Of a stretch of 64,000 nucleotides of DNA, positions 35,287-47,575 are shown piece by piece (position 1 is the stretch's first letter; every line of letters begins with the position of its first letter). The notes beneath the pieces are model-generated. The model saw only the letters and a list, made by a program, of their open reading frames with translations. It was not told the DNA's origin and did no database searches. The stretch lies in NCBI RefSeq assembly GCF_016313185.1, contig NZ_CP066218.1, forward strand, positions 4,402,001 to 4,466,000, given 5' to 3'. Source of the DNA: Mycolicibacterium baixiangningiae. GTDB lineage: Bacteria > Actinomycetota > Actinomycetes > Mycobacteriales > Mycobacteriaceae. A program made the position numbers and the translations under genes.

Positions 35287-35787
35287 TCAGAGCAGGTCGA
35301 GTAAGAACGGCAGCTCCTGCGGGGCGTACCACGCCAGATCGTGGTCCTGAGCATCGCCGACAGTGAGCTCCGCGTCCTCGTCACCGAAGTCCGCGACGTC
35401 GACGGCGTTGACCGCGAGCCGGACCGCGGTCTCCGCATCCGCGTTGTCGACGTAGGCGGCGATCACCTGGGAGTACGCGACGGGCTCCGTCAGCCGCACC
35501 ACTGCATCGTCCAGATCGGGCCGCGCCGCCGCCCCGTCGACGTCGGCGACGAGCACCGCCCGCCGCGGCGGCAGGTTCGCCGCACCCTCACCGCCGGCCA
35601 GCAGCCGCAGCGACGCACGAGCGGCGTCGCGCAGCGCCACCTCGGCCAGTTCGTCGTCGTCACCTTCGGCGTAGGACTCGCGCAGCGTCGGCGTGACCGC
35701 GAAGGCGGTGCCGTTCACCGCGTGCAACGACTGGTCGGCGACGAGCTGGGCGAGCATGGCGAGGGTCGCCGGGATGTAGACACGCAT
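35287..35787 (-). CDS. Conserved actinobacterial protein (Rv3231c-like)
   Basis: 166 residues, acidic, with the opening RVYIPATLAML and a C-terminal DLAWYAPQELPFLLDLL that I associate with a conserved actinobacterial family of unknown function. No signal peptide, no membrane segment. Position matches Rv3231c. On the same strand as, and just upstream of, the reductase, but separated from it by the operator region. Confidence 0.75.
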   Translation of the reverse strand: MRVYIPATLAMLAQLVADQSLHAVNGTAFAVTPTLRESYAEGDDDELAEVALRDAARASLRLLAGGEGAANLPPRRAVLVADVDGAAARPDLDDAVVRLTEPVAYSQVIAAYVDNADAETAVRLAVNAVDVADFGDEDAELTVGDAQDHDLAWYAPQELPFLLDLL

Positions 35788-35800
35788 CCCGCGAGACTAG

Positions 35801-37540
35801 CTAGTTGGCGGTGGGATCCTTCTCCACCGAGATGATGAAGTCGTCACCGTGTTCCGTGACGCCGTGGATCACCGCACTGTCCACCGCCTCCGCGGCGTAC
35901 TGCTTCCGCACCACCAGGGGGTCGTTGCGCAGATCCTTGACCAGCGCGACCGCCAGCCCGATCATCACCAGCACGAAGGGCAGCGCGGCGATGATCGTGA
36001 TGGTCTGCAGACCGGTCAACGCGTCCGCACCGCCGACCAGCAGCATGACCGCCGCCACCGCACCCGTCGTCACCCCCCAGAAGATGACCACGCCCCGGGT
36101 GGGTTTGATCGTGCCTCGCTCCGACAGCGAGCCCATGACGATCGACGCGGCGTCGGCACCGGAGACGAAGAAGATCGCCACCAGCACCATCACCAGGATG
36201 CTGGCGACGGTCGCGATCGGATACTGCTCGAGCAGGGTGAACAGCTGCGCTTCGTTGCTGCCCTCGCCGGCCAGGTCGACACCACCCTCCTGGGTGTTGA
36301 TCGCCGCCCCGCCCAGGATGCAGAACCACACCAGCGACACCAGGCTCGGCACGAGGAGCACCCCGGTGACGAATTGACGGATGGTGCGCCCACGGGAGAT
36401 GCGGGCGATGAACATGCCGACGAACGGGGTCCAGGAGATCCACCAGGCCCAGTAGAAGACCGTCCACGACTGCAGCCAGGTGTCGACGTCGGGACCCTCG
36501 GCGCCGGTGCGGGCCGACATCATCGCGAGGTCGGCGAGGTAACTGCCGAGCGAGGTCGGCAACAGGTTGAGGATGAACACCGTCGGGCCCACCACGAAGA
36601 TGAACAACGCCAGCAGCAGGGCCAGCACCATGTTGATGTTCGACAGCCACTGGATGCCCCGCGCCACGCCGGATACCGCCGACAGCACGAACGCCACGGT
36701 GAGGCCGGTGATGATGACGATGAGGACCGTGTTGCCGGTTTCCCCGATGCCGGCGACGATCTGCAGTCCGCTGCGGATCTGCAACGCCCCCAACCCGAGT
36801 GAGGCCGCGGAACCGAACAGCGTGGCAAAGATCGCCAGCATGTCGATGACCTTGCCCAACGGCCCGTTGGCGCGGGACCCGAGCAGCGGTTCGAACGCCG
36901 CGCTGATCAACTGCAGCCGACCCTTGCGATACACGCCATAGGCGATCGCGAGGCCGACGACCGCGTAGATCGCCCACGGGTGCAACGTCCAGTGGAACAG
37001 CGTGGTGGCCATGGCGGACTGGACGGCATCGGAATTACCCGCGGGCCCGGTGCCCGGCGGCGGCGTGGCGAAGTGCGTCAACGGCTCTGCCACGCCGAAG
37101 AACATCAGGCCGATGCCCATACCGGCACTGAACATCATCGCGACCCAGGAGACGCTGCGGAATTCGGGCTCTTCGTCGTCGCGTCCGAGCGGGATGTTGC
37201 CGTAGCGGCCGAGCGCCAGCCACAGCACGAAGACCACGAACCCCGAGGCGGTCAGCACGAACAGCCATCCGGTGTTGTCCATCACCCAACTGAGGGCGTT
37301 ACCCGAGGCGTCGGCCAGCGACTCGGTGCTGACGAAACCCCAGACGAGGAACGCCAGGGCGATGACGGCGGTGACGCCGAAGACCACCCAGTCGAGACCG
37401 CGGGAGCCGGTGTAGGCCTCTTGTTCGACCGGAACGTCGAGGATCGGATGGGGGATGGCCTCGTCTGTGGGCGACTTCAGCGCCGAATTGACGCTGTGCC
37501 GGCGCGGCTTGTCGTGGTCCTTCTCTTTGCTGACGCTCAT
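35801..37540 (-). CDS. BCCT-family betaine/choline/carnitine transporter
   Basis: 579 residues with twelve likely membrane helices. The family hallmark is the Trp-rich segment WTVFYWAWWISWTPFVGMFIARISRGRTIR, together with GMGIGLMFFGVAEPL (sodium and substrate-binding glycine helix). It imports quaternary amines such as glycine betaine with sodium or protons, mainly for osmoprotection. The N-terminal 50 residues and C-terminal tail are hydrophilic. I recall no counterpart at this position in M. tuberculosis. Confidence 0.92.
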   Translation of the reverse strand: MSVSKEKDHDKPRRHSVNSALKSPTDEAIPHPILDVPVEQEAYTGSRGLDWVVFGVTAVIALAFLVWGFVSTESLADASGNALSWVMDNTGWLFVLTASGFVVFVLWLALGRYGNIPLGRDDEEPEFRSVSWVAMMFSAGMGIGLMFFGVAEPLTHFATPPPGTGPAGNSDAVQSAMATTLFHWTLHPWAIYAVVGLAIAYGVYRKGRLQLISAAFEPLLGSRANGPLGKVIDMLAIFATLFGSAASLGLGALQIRSGLQIVAGIGETGNTVLIVIITGLTVAFVLSAVSGVARGIQWLSNINMVLALLLALFIFVVGPTVFILNLLPTSLGSYLADLAMMSARTGAEGPDVDTWLQSWTVFYWAWWISWTPFVGMFIARISRGRTIRQFVTGVLLVPSLVSLVWFCILGGAAINTQEGGVDLAGEGSNEAQLFTLLEQYPIATVASILVMVLVAIFFVSGADAASIVMGSLSERGTIKPTRGVVIFWGVTTGAVAAVMLLVGGADALTGLQTITIIAALPFVLVMIGLAVALVKDLRNDPLVVRKQYAAEAVDSAVIHGVTEHGDDFIISVEKDPTAN

Positions 37541-37600
37541 GGTGTGACCATGAGAACCTCCCGCGGCGGTCCCGTCAATTCCACGGCGGACACGAAGAGG

Positions 37601-39007
37601 TCACCGGGCGGCTTCCAAGAGTTCTTCGAGCGACTCGGCGAGCAGGCCGGGCAGCACGTCGACGTCGCTCATCGCGTCGCGGTCGGCGTTGATGCCGAAG
37701 TACAGCTGACCGTTGTACGACGTGACGCCGATCGCCAGCACCTGGTTGTGCAGCAGCGGCGGCACCGCGTAGGTCTCCAGCAGTTTCGTGCCCGCGACGA
37801 ACATCTGCTTCTGCGCACCGGGCACGTTGGTGATGAGCAGGTTGAACTGCCGGGCGGAGAATGTGGTGGCGACGCGAATCCCCATGGCGTGCAACGTCGG
37901 TGGCGCGAACCCGGACAGGGTCACGATGGTGCGGGCGTCGACGAGACTGGCCGCGGTCGGATGCGATTCGGTGGTGTGGGCGATCTGCGACAACCGCACC
38001 ACCGCATTGCTCTCCCCCACCGGCAGGTCGACCAGGAACGGCGACACCTGGCTGATCGCCTGCCCGGGCCCTGACGAGTCGATGTCGGCGTCGGGGTAGA
38101 TCGACATCGGCGCCATCGCCCGCACGGCCGCCGTCGGGGTGACTGGTTCACCACGGGAGAGCAGCCAGTTGCGCAGCGCGCCGGCCACGACGGCCAGGAC
38201 CACGTCGTTGATGTCGCAGTCGTAGCGTGCCCGCACGGTGCGGTAGTCGTCGAGGCGGTGCCCGGCCACCGTGAACCGCCGGTTACGCGACACGGTGGTG
38301 TTCAGCGGGCTGCTCGGCGCCGTCCCCCGGGCGACGGTGCGGACCATGTCGGCGACGTGGCGCCCCGCCGCGACGAGTTGTTCGGCGTTGGTCAGATCGG
38401 TCACCACCGAACGGACCGAGGCGAGTTGTTCGGCGGGCCGGGTGACCCATTCGCCGACGGCGCCGAGCAGCAGCGCCCGGTCGCTGGGCTCACGCGCGGG
38501 GATCCAGATGTCCTCGCCGAACTGGGGCGGCTTCTGGGTGCGGTCGGCGATGACATGGCCGATCTCCAGCGCGGTCATACCGTTGACCAGCGCCTGATGG
38601 CTCTTCGTGTAGATCGCGACGCGGTTCTTCGCCAGCCCCTCGACCAGGTACATCTCCCACAGCGGCCGCGACTTGTCGAGTGGCCGCGAACCGAGCCGGG
38701 CCACGAGGTCGTGGAGTTGGGCGTCGCTGCCCGGGGACGGGAGCGCCGAGCGACGGATGTGATAGGTGATGTCGAAGTCGCGGTCATCGATCCAGACAGG
38801 CCGCGCGAGGCCTTTCGTCACCTCGCGGACCTTCTGCCGGTACCGCGGGATCTGCGGCAGGCGTTGTTCGACGGTGTGCAGCAGTGTCTCGTAGCTCAAT
38901 CCACTGCGGGGTTTTCGCAGGATCGACAGCGTGCCGACGTACATCGGGGTCGAGGTGTCCTCCAGGCGGAAGAACTCCGCGTCCGACGCCGAGAGTCGGT
39001 TCACCAT
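37601..39007 (-). CDS. Wax ester synthase/diacylglycerol acyltransferase-like protein
   Basis: 468 residues of the WS/DGAT family (opening LSASDAEFFRLEDTSTPMYVG, PLDKSRPLWEMYLVEGL, and NLLITNVPGAQKQMFVAG). It corresponds to the Rv3233c-Rv3234c (tgs3) region, which is split in two genes in M. tuberculosis but whole here. The active-site motif HHxxxDG reads H137-Q-A-L-V-N142-G, so both the second histidine and the aspartate differ. Acyl transfer may be weak or altered. Leftward, downstream of no obvious partner. Confidence 0.85.
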   Translation of the reverse strand: MVNRLSASDAEFFRLEDTSTPMYVGTLSILRKPRSGLSYETLLHTVEQRLPQIPRYRQKVREVTKGLARPVWIDDRDFDITYHIRRSALPSPGSDAQLHDLVARLGSRPLDKSRPLWEMYLVEGLAKNRVAIYTKSHQALVNGMTALEIGHVIADRTQKPPQFGEDIWIPAREPSDRALLLGAVGEWVTRPAEQLASVRSVVTDLTNAEQLVAAGRHVADMVRTVARGTAPSSPLNTTVSRNRRFTVAGHRLDDYRTVRARYDCDINDVVLAVVAGALRNWLLSRGEPVTPTAAVRAMAPMSIYPDADIDSSGPGQAISQVSPFLVDLPVGESNAVVRLSQIAHTTESHPTAASLVDARTIVTLSGFAPPTLHAMGIRVATTFSARQFNLLITNVPGAQKQMFVAGTKLLETYAVPPLLHNQVLAIGVTSYNGQLYFGINADRDAMSDVDVLPGLLAESLEELLEAAR

Positions 39008-39174
39008 CCGACGCCACCCCTTTTCGTCGACAGCGATTTCCCCGTCACGGTAGCGGCCTCATCTGTGCACCCGCATTACGGGTGCTCCGGACCTGCCGGG
39101 AACCGTGCGACGATGAGCGGGTCTTCTCCTCCCCAGCAGACGGTCGTTCTGTCGTGCCGAGCCTGGAGAGTGCC

Positions 39175-39666
39175 GTGACCACCTCACCGTCCACCCCCGC
39201 CGAGCGTCCGTCGTTCACCTCGCCGGTCGTCGACTACGAACCCGCACCGACGGGCCTCCCTGCCACCGCCTGTCCGCCGCCCTCACCGGCCGCTCTGCAC
39301 CGGCGCACGCCGCGGATGCTGCGCCCGGCCCCATGCCCCGACGCCGAACCGGCGGCGCCCCGCGCAGCGGCGGTGTTCGCCGATGTGGCGCTGCGCCGGC
39401 TCCTCGAGGTCCTCGACCGACGGCGGCCCCTGGTGCACCTCAAACCCCTGCTGGCGCCGCCACTGCTCGACGCGGTCGGCACGCTGTGCCGGGTGCGGTA
39501 CGGCAACCCCGCGAAGCTGCGTCGCGTCCGGCTGCGCAGCGCCGGGCCGTCAGCGGCGGAGGTGTCCGCAACCTACACCCGCGGCGACCGCGTCCGCGCG
39601 ATCGCCGCCCGTGTCGAACTCACCGGCGACGGCCGCTGGCAGGTGGTAGCCCTGCAGATCGGCTGA
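39175..39666 (+). CDS. Rv3235-family protein
   Basis: 163 residues. The N-terminal 65 residues are Pro/Ala/Ser-rich and probably unstructured. The C-terminal part (ALRRLLEVLDRRRPLVHLKPLLAPPLLDAV ... RVRAIAARVELTGDGRWQVVALQIG) is a small conserved domain known next to secA in actinobacteria, function unknown. GTG 39175 with GGAG seven bases upstream is chosen; GTG 39154 is also in frame. Its stop is one base from the secA1 stop. Confidence 0.72.
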   Translation: MTTSPSTPAERPSFTSPVVDYEPAPTGLPATACPPPSPAALHRRTPRMLRPAPCPDAEPAAPRAAAVFADVALRRLLEVLDRRRPLVHLKPLLAPPLLDAVGTLCRVRYGNPAKLRRVRLRSAGPSAAEVSATYTRGDRVRAIAARVELTGDGRWQVVALQIG

Positions 39667-39667
39667 G

Positions 39668-42514
<2,847 letters not shown>

Positions 42515-42606
42515 GCGTTTTCCCCTGTGGGTTGAGGTATCAGACAAGTCCCATGGTAGAGGTCGCGCCCGGGAACTCCGCCCTCGTGGCGTGTCCGCAC
42601 GACGAA

Positions 42607-42632
42607 CCCCGCGACGACGGTGCGTCGCGGGG
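42607..42632 (-). terminator. Terminator between hpf and secA1
   Basis: A perfect 10-bp GC stem (42607-42616 with 42623-42632) and a 6-base loop, 15 bases after the hpf stop on the minus strand. Without a U-tract, as common in mycobacteria. Confidence 0.7.
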
Positions 42633-42646
42633 CCGTCGTCAGCTGG

Positions 42647-43327
42647 TCAGGCGAGCCGAATCAAGCCGTAGTCGTAGGCGTGGCGGCGATACACGACGGT
42701 GGCCCTGTCGGTCTCCTTGTCGTGGAAGAGGAAGAAGTCGTGGCCGACGAGTTCCATCTGGGACAGCGCGTCGTCCACGGTCATCGGTGTGGACGGATGC
42801 TCCTTCACCCGGACGATGCGCCCCGGTTCGTGATCGTCCAGCGTGAGACCCTCCGGCAGGCCGACGTCCTCGGCGGACTGCGAGGTGTCGTCCTCGATGG
42901 CCACCGTCGCGGCGGTCGCCTCGGCGACCGACACCGGCCGCTTCTCGCCGTAGTGGATCTTCCGGCGGTCCTTGCTGCGGCGCAGCCGGTTCTCGAGTTT
43001 GCTGACCGCCGCTTCGAAAGCGCCGTAGAAACTGTCAGCGCACCCCTCTCCCCGAACCACCGGGCCGCGTCCGCGCGCGGTGATCTCCACATGCTGACAA
43101 TTCTTGCGCTGGCGGCGGTTCTTCTCGTGGTCCAATTCGACGTCGAAGAGGTAGATGCTGCGGTCCAACCGCTCGAGGCGCGTGAGTTTCTCGGCTACGT
43201 AGGTTCGGAAGTGATCGGGAACCTCGACATTGCGGCCCGTGACGACGACGTCCGCTTTCGGCGCTTCTACAGGCGCTTCTTCGTCGATCACCATCGTGCG
43301 GTCAGTTTCCATGGGATGCGTTGACAT
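42647..43327 (-). CDS. hpf: Long-form ribosome hibernation promoting factor
   Basis: 226 residues. N-terminal domain VVVTGRNVEVPDHFRTYVAEKLTRLERLDRSIYLFDVEL ... DSFYGAFEAAVSKLENRLRRSKDR has the 30S-binding fold; the C-terminal part (LSQMELVGHDFFLFHDKETDRATVVYRRHAYDYGLIRL) is the dimerisation domain of long HPF, which makes 100S ribosomes. Matches Rv3241c. Start ATG 43327 (MSTHPMETDRT); an extra 12 residues are possible from 43363. Confidence 0.92.
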   Translation of the reverse strand: MSTHPMETDRTMVIDEEAPVEAPKADVVVTGRNVEVPDHFRTYVAEKLTRLERLDRSIYLFDVELDHEKNRRQRKNCQHVEITARGRGPVVRGEGCADSFYGAFEAAVSKLENRLRRSKDRRKIHYGEKRPVSVAEATAATVAIEDDTSQSAEDVGLPEGLTLDDHEPGRIVRVKEHPSTPMTVDDALSQMELVGHDFFLFHDKETDRATVVYRRHAYDYGLIRLA

Positions 43328-43623
43328 ACTTGGCAACTCGTTTCTCTTTCGCGTCGCACGCACGTGCGTGCCGGGATTGTCACGAAACGCGCCGACAGGC
43401 GTTGCAATGTCATGAATCTGCCGCAGCCCACCGGCGCAAGGTGTCGACTGTCACCTCCTACCGTTATGCGGCGAAGTGGCGCTTCGTTCTGAGCGCCGGC
43501 CGTGAATTCACGGGTGGTTAAGGCCGACGGTAGTCGTTGTTCACCCGGTCGGCCAGTGGTTCCCGAGACTGTTTCACGTTCTTCACGATCGTTTGACCCC
43601 ACGGTCATTGCACTCTTCGACCG
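43328..43623. other. 296-base intergenic region upstream of hpf
   Basis: Holds the hpf promoter and 3' flank of the comF-like gene. The only clear structure is a perfect 14-bp palindrome CCGTGAATTCACGG at 43500-43513. No convincing open frame or RNA gene is seen. Confidence 0.4.
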
Positions 43624-44238
43624 TCAGGCGTAGGCGAGGGTGAGAACGGCGAGCACCCGGGTACCGGTGGTTTGCAGCACGCGGACCGATTCCGTCGCCG
43701 TGGCGCCCGTGGTGATGATGTCGTCGACGAGGACCACGTCGCCGTGCGCGGCCCGAACGAGCCTGATCCGGTTGGCGACATTTCGCTGCCGGTCCGGAAT
43801 CGAAAGACCGGCCGAATCACGCGCGAGGGCCTTGGAACGCAGTGCCTGGACAACCTCGGATGACGCGGCGTGGGCGATACGCGTCACCGGGTCGCCGCCG
43901 CGGCGACGTGCCGCCCACCGGCGGGTGGGTGCGGGAACGAGGACGGCCGGTGAGTCGACGATGCCCCACGTATCCAGGTGCGCGAGGCCCTCCCGCAGTG
44001 CCTGACCGAAGGGAGCGACCAGGTCGGTGCGGCCCCGCTCCTTGAGTTCGATGATCGCGCGCCGTCGTGAACCGGCGTACCGGCCGAGCGAGAAGACGGG
44101 GACGCCCGGGTCGAGGCGCGGGCTGACCAGATGCGGTTCGTCGCTCCGGACGGTCAGCGCCGCGGCGCACTGCTCACACCACCGCGTGGACGGTCGGCCG
44201 CACCCGCCGCATTCGAGTGGAAGAACGAGGTCGAACAT
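43624..44238 (-). CDS. ComF-family phosphoribosyltransferase-like protein
   Basis: 204 residues. The N-terminal zinc finger has C10, C13, C21 and C24 (LECGGCG ... CEQC). The type I PRTase motif is VVLVDDIITTGATATES. ComF homologues take part in DNA uptake in competent bacteria; in mycobacteria the role is unknown. Matches Rv3242c. Start ATG 44238 (MFDLVLPLECGGCGR) places the finger at the N-terminus. Confidence 0.88.
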   Translation of the reverse strand: MFDLVLPLECGGCGRPSTRWCEQCAAALTVRSDEPHLVSPRLDPGVPVFSLGRYAGSRRRAIIELKERGRTDLVAPFGQALREGLAHLDTWGIVDSPAVLVPAPTRRWAARRRGGDPVTRIAHAASSEVVQALRSKALARDSAGLSIPDRQRNVANRIRLVRAAHGDVVLVDDIITTGATATESVRVLQTTGTRVLAVLTLAYA

Positions 44239-44415
44239 GCACACAGTGTCGGCGGCGGGTGTGACAGGTCCGCGTGAGACGTTCCCCGCGTGCGTGCGCG
44301 TCTGATCCCGACACACCCGTCAATTGCCGGCATGTGCGCACGCTCGCGTGGTCGCCGAAACAACATGCGCCACTTTGACTTCAGTGGTCACATCTCAAGC
44401 GTTCTTGTCAGATGC

Positions 44416-44431
44416 TCGAACTAGTGTTCGA
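44416..44431 (+). promoter_or_regulatory. Perfect SOS box (LexA site)
   Basis: TCGAACTAGTGTTCGA is a full palindrome matching the mycobacterial LexA consensus TCGAAC-N4-GTTCGA. It ends four bases before the ATG of the DUF222/HNH gene, so LexA would block its transcription or initiation until DNA damage. Confidence 0.88.
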
Positions 44432-44434
44432 TGT

Positions 44435-45775
44435 ATGGATGGGGAGTTCAGCACCGCGGTCGATCGCCTGTTGGCGGCCGTCGGTGATATGCAGACTGCT
44501 TCCATCAGTGACCTGACCTGCCCCCAGATGGTGGCGGAGTTGGATCGGATCAAGCAGGCCGTGTGGGCGGTGCCCAGTGTGGAGCACCGGTTGACCGCGC
44601 GGCTGGTCGAGGAAGCCAACCCCCATGACCTGGGTGCGACATCGATGAAGAAGCTGCTCGCCGACCGGTTACGGATCTCGGAGAAAGACGCCGCCGAACG
44701 CCTCACCGACGCCCGCCAGTTGGGTCCTCGCTACACCCTGACCGGCGAACGCGTTAAAACTGACCTCGCGTGCACCGCCGAGGCGATGGCCCGCGGGGAC
44801 ATCGGGCAGGCCCATGTGCGGGTCATCCAGGAGTTCGTCAAGAAACTGCCCGTCTGGGTGTCCTTCGCCCGCCGCGACGACTACGAACACACCCTCGTCG
44901 GCCACGCGAAGGAGTTGCGACCCGACCAGCTCAAGAAGGCCGCCAAAGCCCTGCTGGACTTCATCGACCAGGACGGCACCGAACCCGACTACGCAACTCA
45001 ACGACGTCGCCGCGAATTCAAAGTCGGACCCCAACAATCCGACGGAATGAGTCGCGTCTCGGGCTGGCTCACCCCCGAAGCCCGCGCCCTGTGGGATGTG
45101 GCCGCCGCCAAACACGCCGCCCCCGGGGCCAACCTGCCCCACGACGACGCCCACACCGGACGAGATGACCGCACCGCTGGGCGACGCCACCACGACGCGT
45201 TCGAGCGGGTCCTGCGTGACACCGTGGAATCCGGGACCCTCGGTCAGGTCGCCGGGGTGCCCGCCACCATCGTCGCCACCACCACCGTCAACGAACTCGA
45301 GCGTGCGGCGGGGTGGGCCGACACCGGCGGCGGTAACAAACTCCCCATCCGGGATTTGATCCGGATGGCCGCACGCTCACGGCACTACCTGGCGGTGTTC
45401 GACGACCACACCGAAGAAATCCTCTACCTCGGCCGCGCCCGCCGCAACGCCACCACCGCCCAGAGATTGGCCCTGTTCGCACGGGATCGCGGATGCACCC
45501 ACCCCGACTGCACGGTGCCGTTCTACTGGACCGAAGCCCACCACACCCACGACCACTCCAAAGGCGGGCGCACCGACATCCCCGACCTCACCCTGGCCTG
45601 CCAACCCGGCAACCTCATGGTCGAGAAAACCGGATACACCACCGAACGCCCCGGCAACGGACGCACCCACTGGATCCCACCCAAACACCTCGACACCGGC
45701 CAACCCCGAGTCAACAACTACTTCCACCCCCACCGCTACCTCACCGACCACAAAGACGACGATGAGCCAGAATAG
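44435..45775 (+). CDS. DUF222/HNH protein of the 13E12 repeat family
   Basis: 446 residues. The N-terminal DUF222 region (about 20-290) is followed by an HNH endonuclease domain, RDRGCTHPDCTVPFYWTEAHHTHDHSKGGRTDIPDLTLACQPGNLMV, with cysteines and histidines for metal binding. The REP13E12 family is repeated in M. tuberculosis, where several copies have LexA boxes and one hosts prophage insertion; the biochemical role is unclear. ATG 44435 is chosen because the SOS box ends just before it. Convergent with lpqB. Confidence 0.9.
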   Translation: MDGEFSTAVDRLLAAVGDMQTASISDLTCPQMVAELDRIKQAVWAVPSVEHRLTARLVEEANPHDLGATSMKKLLADRLRISEKDAAERLTDARQLGPRYTLTGERVKTDLACTAEAMARGDIGQAHVRVIQEFVKKLPVWVSFARRDDYEHTLVGHAKELRPDQLKKAAKALLDFIDQDGTEPDYATQRRRREFKVGPQQSDGMSRVSGWLTPEARALWDVAAAKHAAPGANLPHDDAHTGRDDRTAGRRHHDAFERVLRDTVESGTLGQVAGVPATIVATTTVNELERAAGWADTGGGNKLPIRDLIRMAARSRHYLAVFDDHTEEILYLGRARRNATTAQRLALFARDRGCTHPDCTVPFYWTEAHHTHDHSKGGRTDIPDLTLACQPGNLMVEKTGYTTERPGNGRTHWIPPKHLDTGQPRVNNYFHPHRYLTDHKDDDEPE

Positions 45776-45811
45776 CCTTGCGCTAGTGGGATTTTCGTGC
45801 CTTGCGGGGAC

Positions 45812-47575
45812 CTATCCCGGGAGGACCGGAAGCGTGCCCGCGACCATCAGCGGGCGCACCTCTGTCCAGGTGGGGTCACCTTCGGCGGTCGACGCCGACA
45901 ACTGGACCACCCCACGCGCGTCGGCGACATACACCGTCGACGGGTTGGCCGCGACCGTGGTCACCGGCATGGCGAGGTTGCGACTGGGCCCGTCGGAGTT
46001 GACGCCGTCGAGGTTGACGTAGGACACCGGATGCTGCGGATCTTTGCGGCTGACCACGATGTCGTCGCCGGTGCGCCAGGACAGCGACACCACCGTCTCG
46101 CCCAATCCGAATCCGAGTCGCCGCGGATGGGTCAGGGCGTACTGCCCGCCGGGGGTCTGCTCGACGGACGCGAGGATGACCCGCCCGCCGATGACCATCG
46201 CCGCCCGCGTGCCGTCCCGGGATAGTTGCAGTTCGGTGATCGGACCGGGGAACTTCGACGACACCGGCCCCGAATCGACCGGGATCCGCGCCGGCTGGCC
46301 GGACGCGTCCTGAATGACCCGCACCACGTTCGCACCGTCGACCACCACCCACACCGCGTCGTCGAGGGACCAACTCGGCCGCGACAGGCTCCTGCCCTCC
46401 AGCGCCTGGCCCGCCCGGCCCCCGAGCGGACCGATCCACAGCGTCGACTGCACGTCGGGTGCACCGGGCCGTACCACCACCACCGAGGCGGCTTCCTGAC
46501 CGCTGCGCGACACCGCCGCGGATGCCTGGTTGGGCGCCTGCCCGAACGATCCGGGTACCCGCGGTGCCCGCTGGCCGTTCAACGACACCAGCGATCCGCC
46601 CATCAGTGCATGCAATCCGGCCGCGGCGCCCGCGAATGCGCCCGGATCGGTGGCCGCGACGTCGGAGGTCTCCCAGCCGTCGGCGAACCGGTCGTCCAGC
46701 GGGGCGCCATCGGCGTTGATCACGTACGGCCCGTTGATGCCGGCCCGGTTCAACGTCCAGATGATCTGCGCGGCTAGCAGCTGCCGGCTGTGCGGGTCCG
46801 TCGTCGACAGATTCTCGAGATCGACGCGCGCGCCGCCGTAACCGCGTCCGACGCCGGTCTTACCGCCGTCGGCGCGGGTCACCGGTCCACGCAGGAGCAG
46901 CGGCGACTCCAGCAGATTGCGCACCGTGTCGGCCATTTCGGGCCGCGCACCCGCGATCAGTTTGGACACCAGCTCGGTGGCCAACTGGTCGGGATCGGAC
47001 ACCGCGACGTAGCGCGGGTCGGGCACGACGGTGGTTCCGGTCGGATCCACGAAGTACAGCGTGTTGCGTTTGTAGGTGGACTGGAACTGCTGCCAGTCGA
47101 GGAAGACACCGTTGGGCAGCCGGTCGATGCGCCACCCGTCCGACGTCTTCACCAGCTCGATGGGCCCGGGATCCGGAAGCGCACCGTCACCGGTCTCGAA
47201 TACGCCCATATCCGAGAGCGATCCGAGGATGTCGGCGCGCATCGTCACCGAGACACGTTCGGGCTCACGGGTTTCGACGAACACGACCCGGTCGATCAGT
47301 AACGCGCTGCCGGCATCGTCCCACGATTGCGACGCCGACTCCGTCAGGAACTGACGCGCGGCCAGATGACGGTTCGCCGGATCGGCGGTCGCCTTGAGGA
47401 ACTCGCGCAGCAACACGTCCGGATCCATGCCGGGCGTCGGTTTGGGGGGGCTCGGCGGGGCGGGCCGCTCGACGGTTCCGATCGCCTGCGGGGCCGAGGA
47501 ATTCGGCACTCCGGCGCATCCGGATGCGGCCACCGCGAACACCAGCAGCCACACCATCACCAACAGGCGCCTCAC
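45812..47575 (-). CDS. lpqB: LpqB lipoprotein of the MtrAB system
   Basis: 587 residues. Signal peptide with lipobox A-S-G-C20. The N-terminal GerMN-type domains (about 40-300) and a C-terminal beta-propeller-like LpqB domain complete the family. LpqB is anchored outside the membrane and modulates the sensor kinase MtrB in actinobacteria. Matches Rv3244c. ATG 47575 overlaps the mtrB stop (ATGA). Confidence 0.94.
   Translation of the reverse strand: MRRLLVMVWLLVFAVAASGCAGVPNSSAPQAIGTVERPAPPSPPKPTPGMDPDVLLREFLKATADPANRHLAARQFLTESASQSWDDAGSALLIDRVVFVETREPERVSVTMRADILGSLSDMGVFETGDGALPDPGPIELVKTSDGWRIDRLPNGVFLDWQQFQSTYKRNTLYFVDPTGTTVVPDPRYVAVSDPDQLATELVSKLIAGARPEMADTVRNLLESPLLLRGPVTRADGGKTGVGRGYGGARVDLENLSTTDPHSRQLLAAQIIWTLNRAGINGPYVINADGAPLDDRFADGWETSDVAATDPGAFAGAAAGLHALMGGSLVSLNGQRAPRVPGSFGQAPNQASAAVSRSGQEAASVVVVRPGAPDVQSTLWIGPLGGRAGQALEGRSLSRPSWSLDDAVWVVVDGANVVRVIQDASGQPARIPVDSGPVSSKFPGPITELQLSRDGTRAAMVIGGRVILASVEQTPGGQYALTHPRRLGFGLGETVVSLSWRTGDDIVVSRKDPQHPVSYVNLDGVNSDGPSRNLAMPVTTVAANPSTVYVADARGVVQLSASTAEGDPTWTEVRPLMVAGTLPVLPG

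Noticed and set aside
43500..43513. CCGTGAATTCACGG as an operator of hpf.
   Set aside because: A perfect palindrome but isolated, with no known matching factor; only noted in the intergenic entry.
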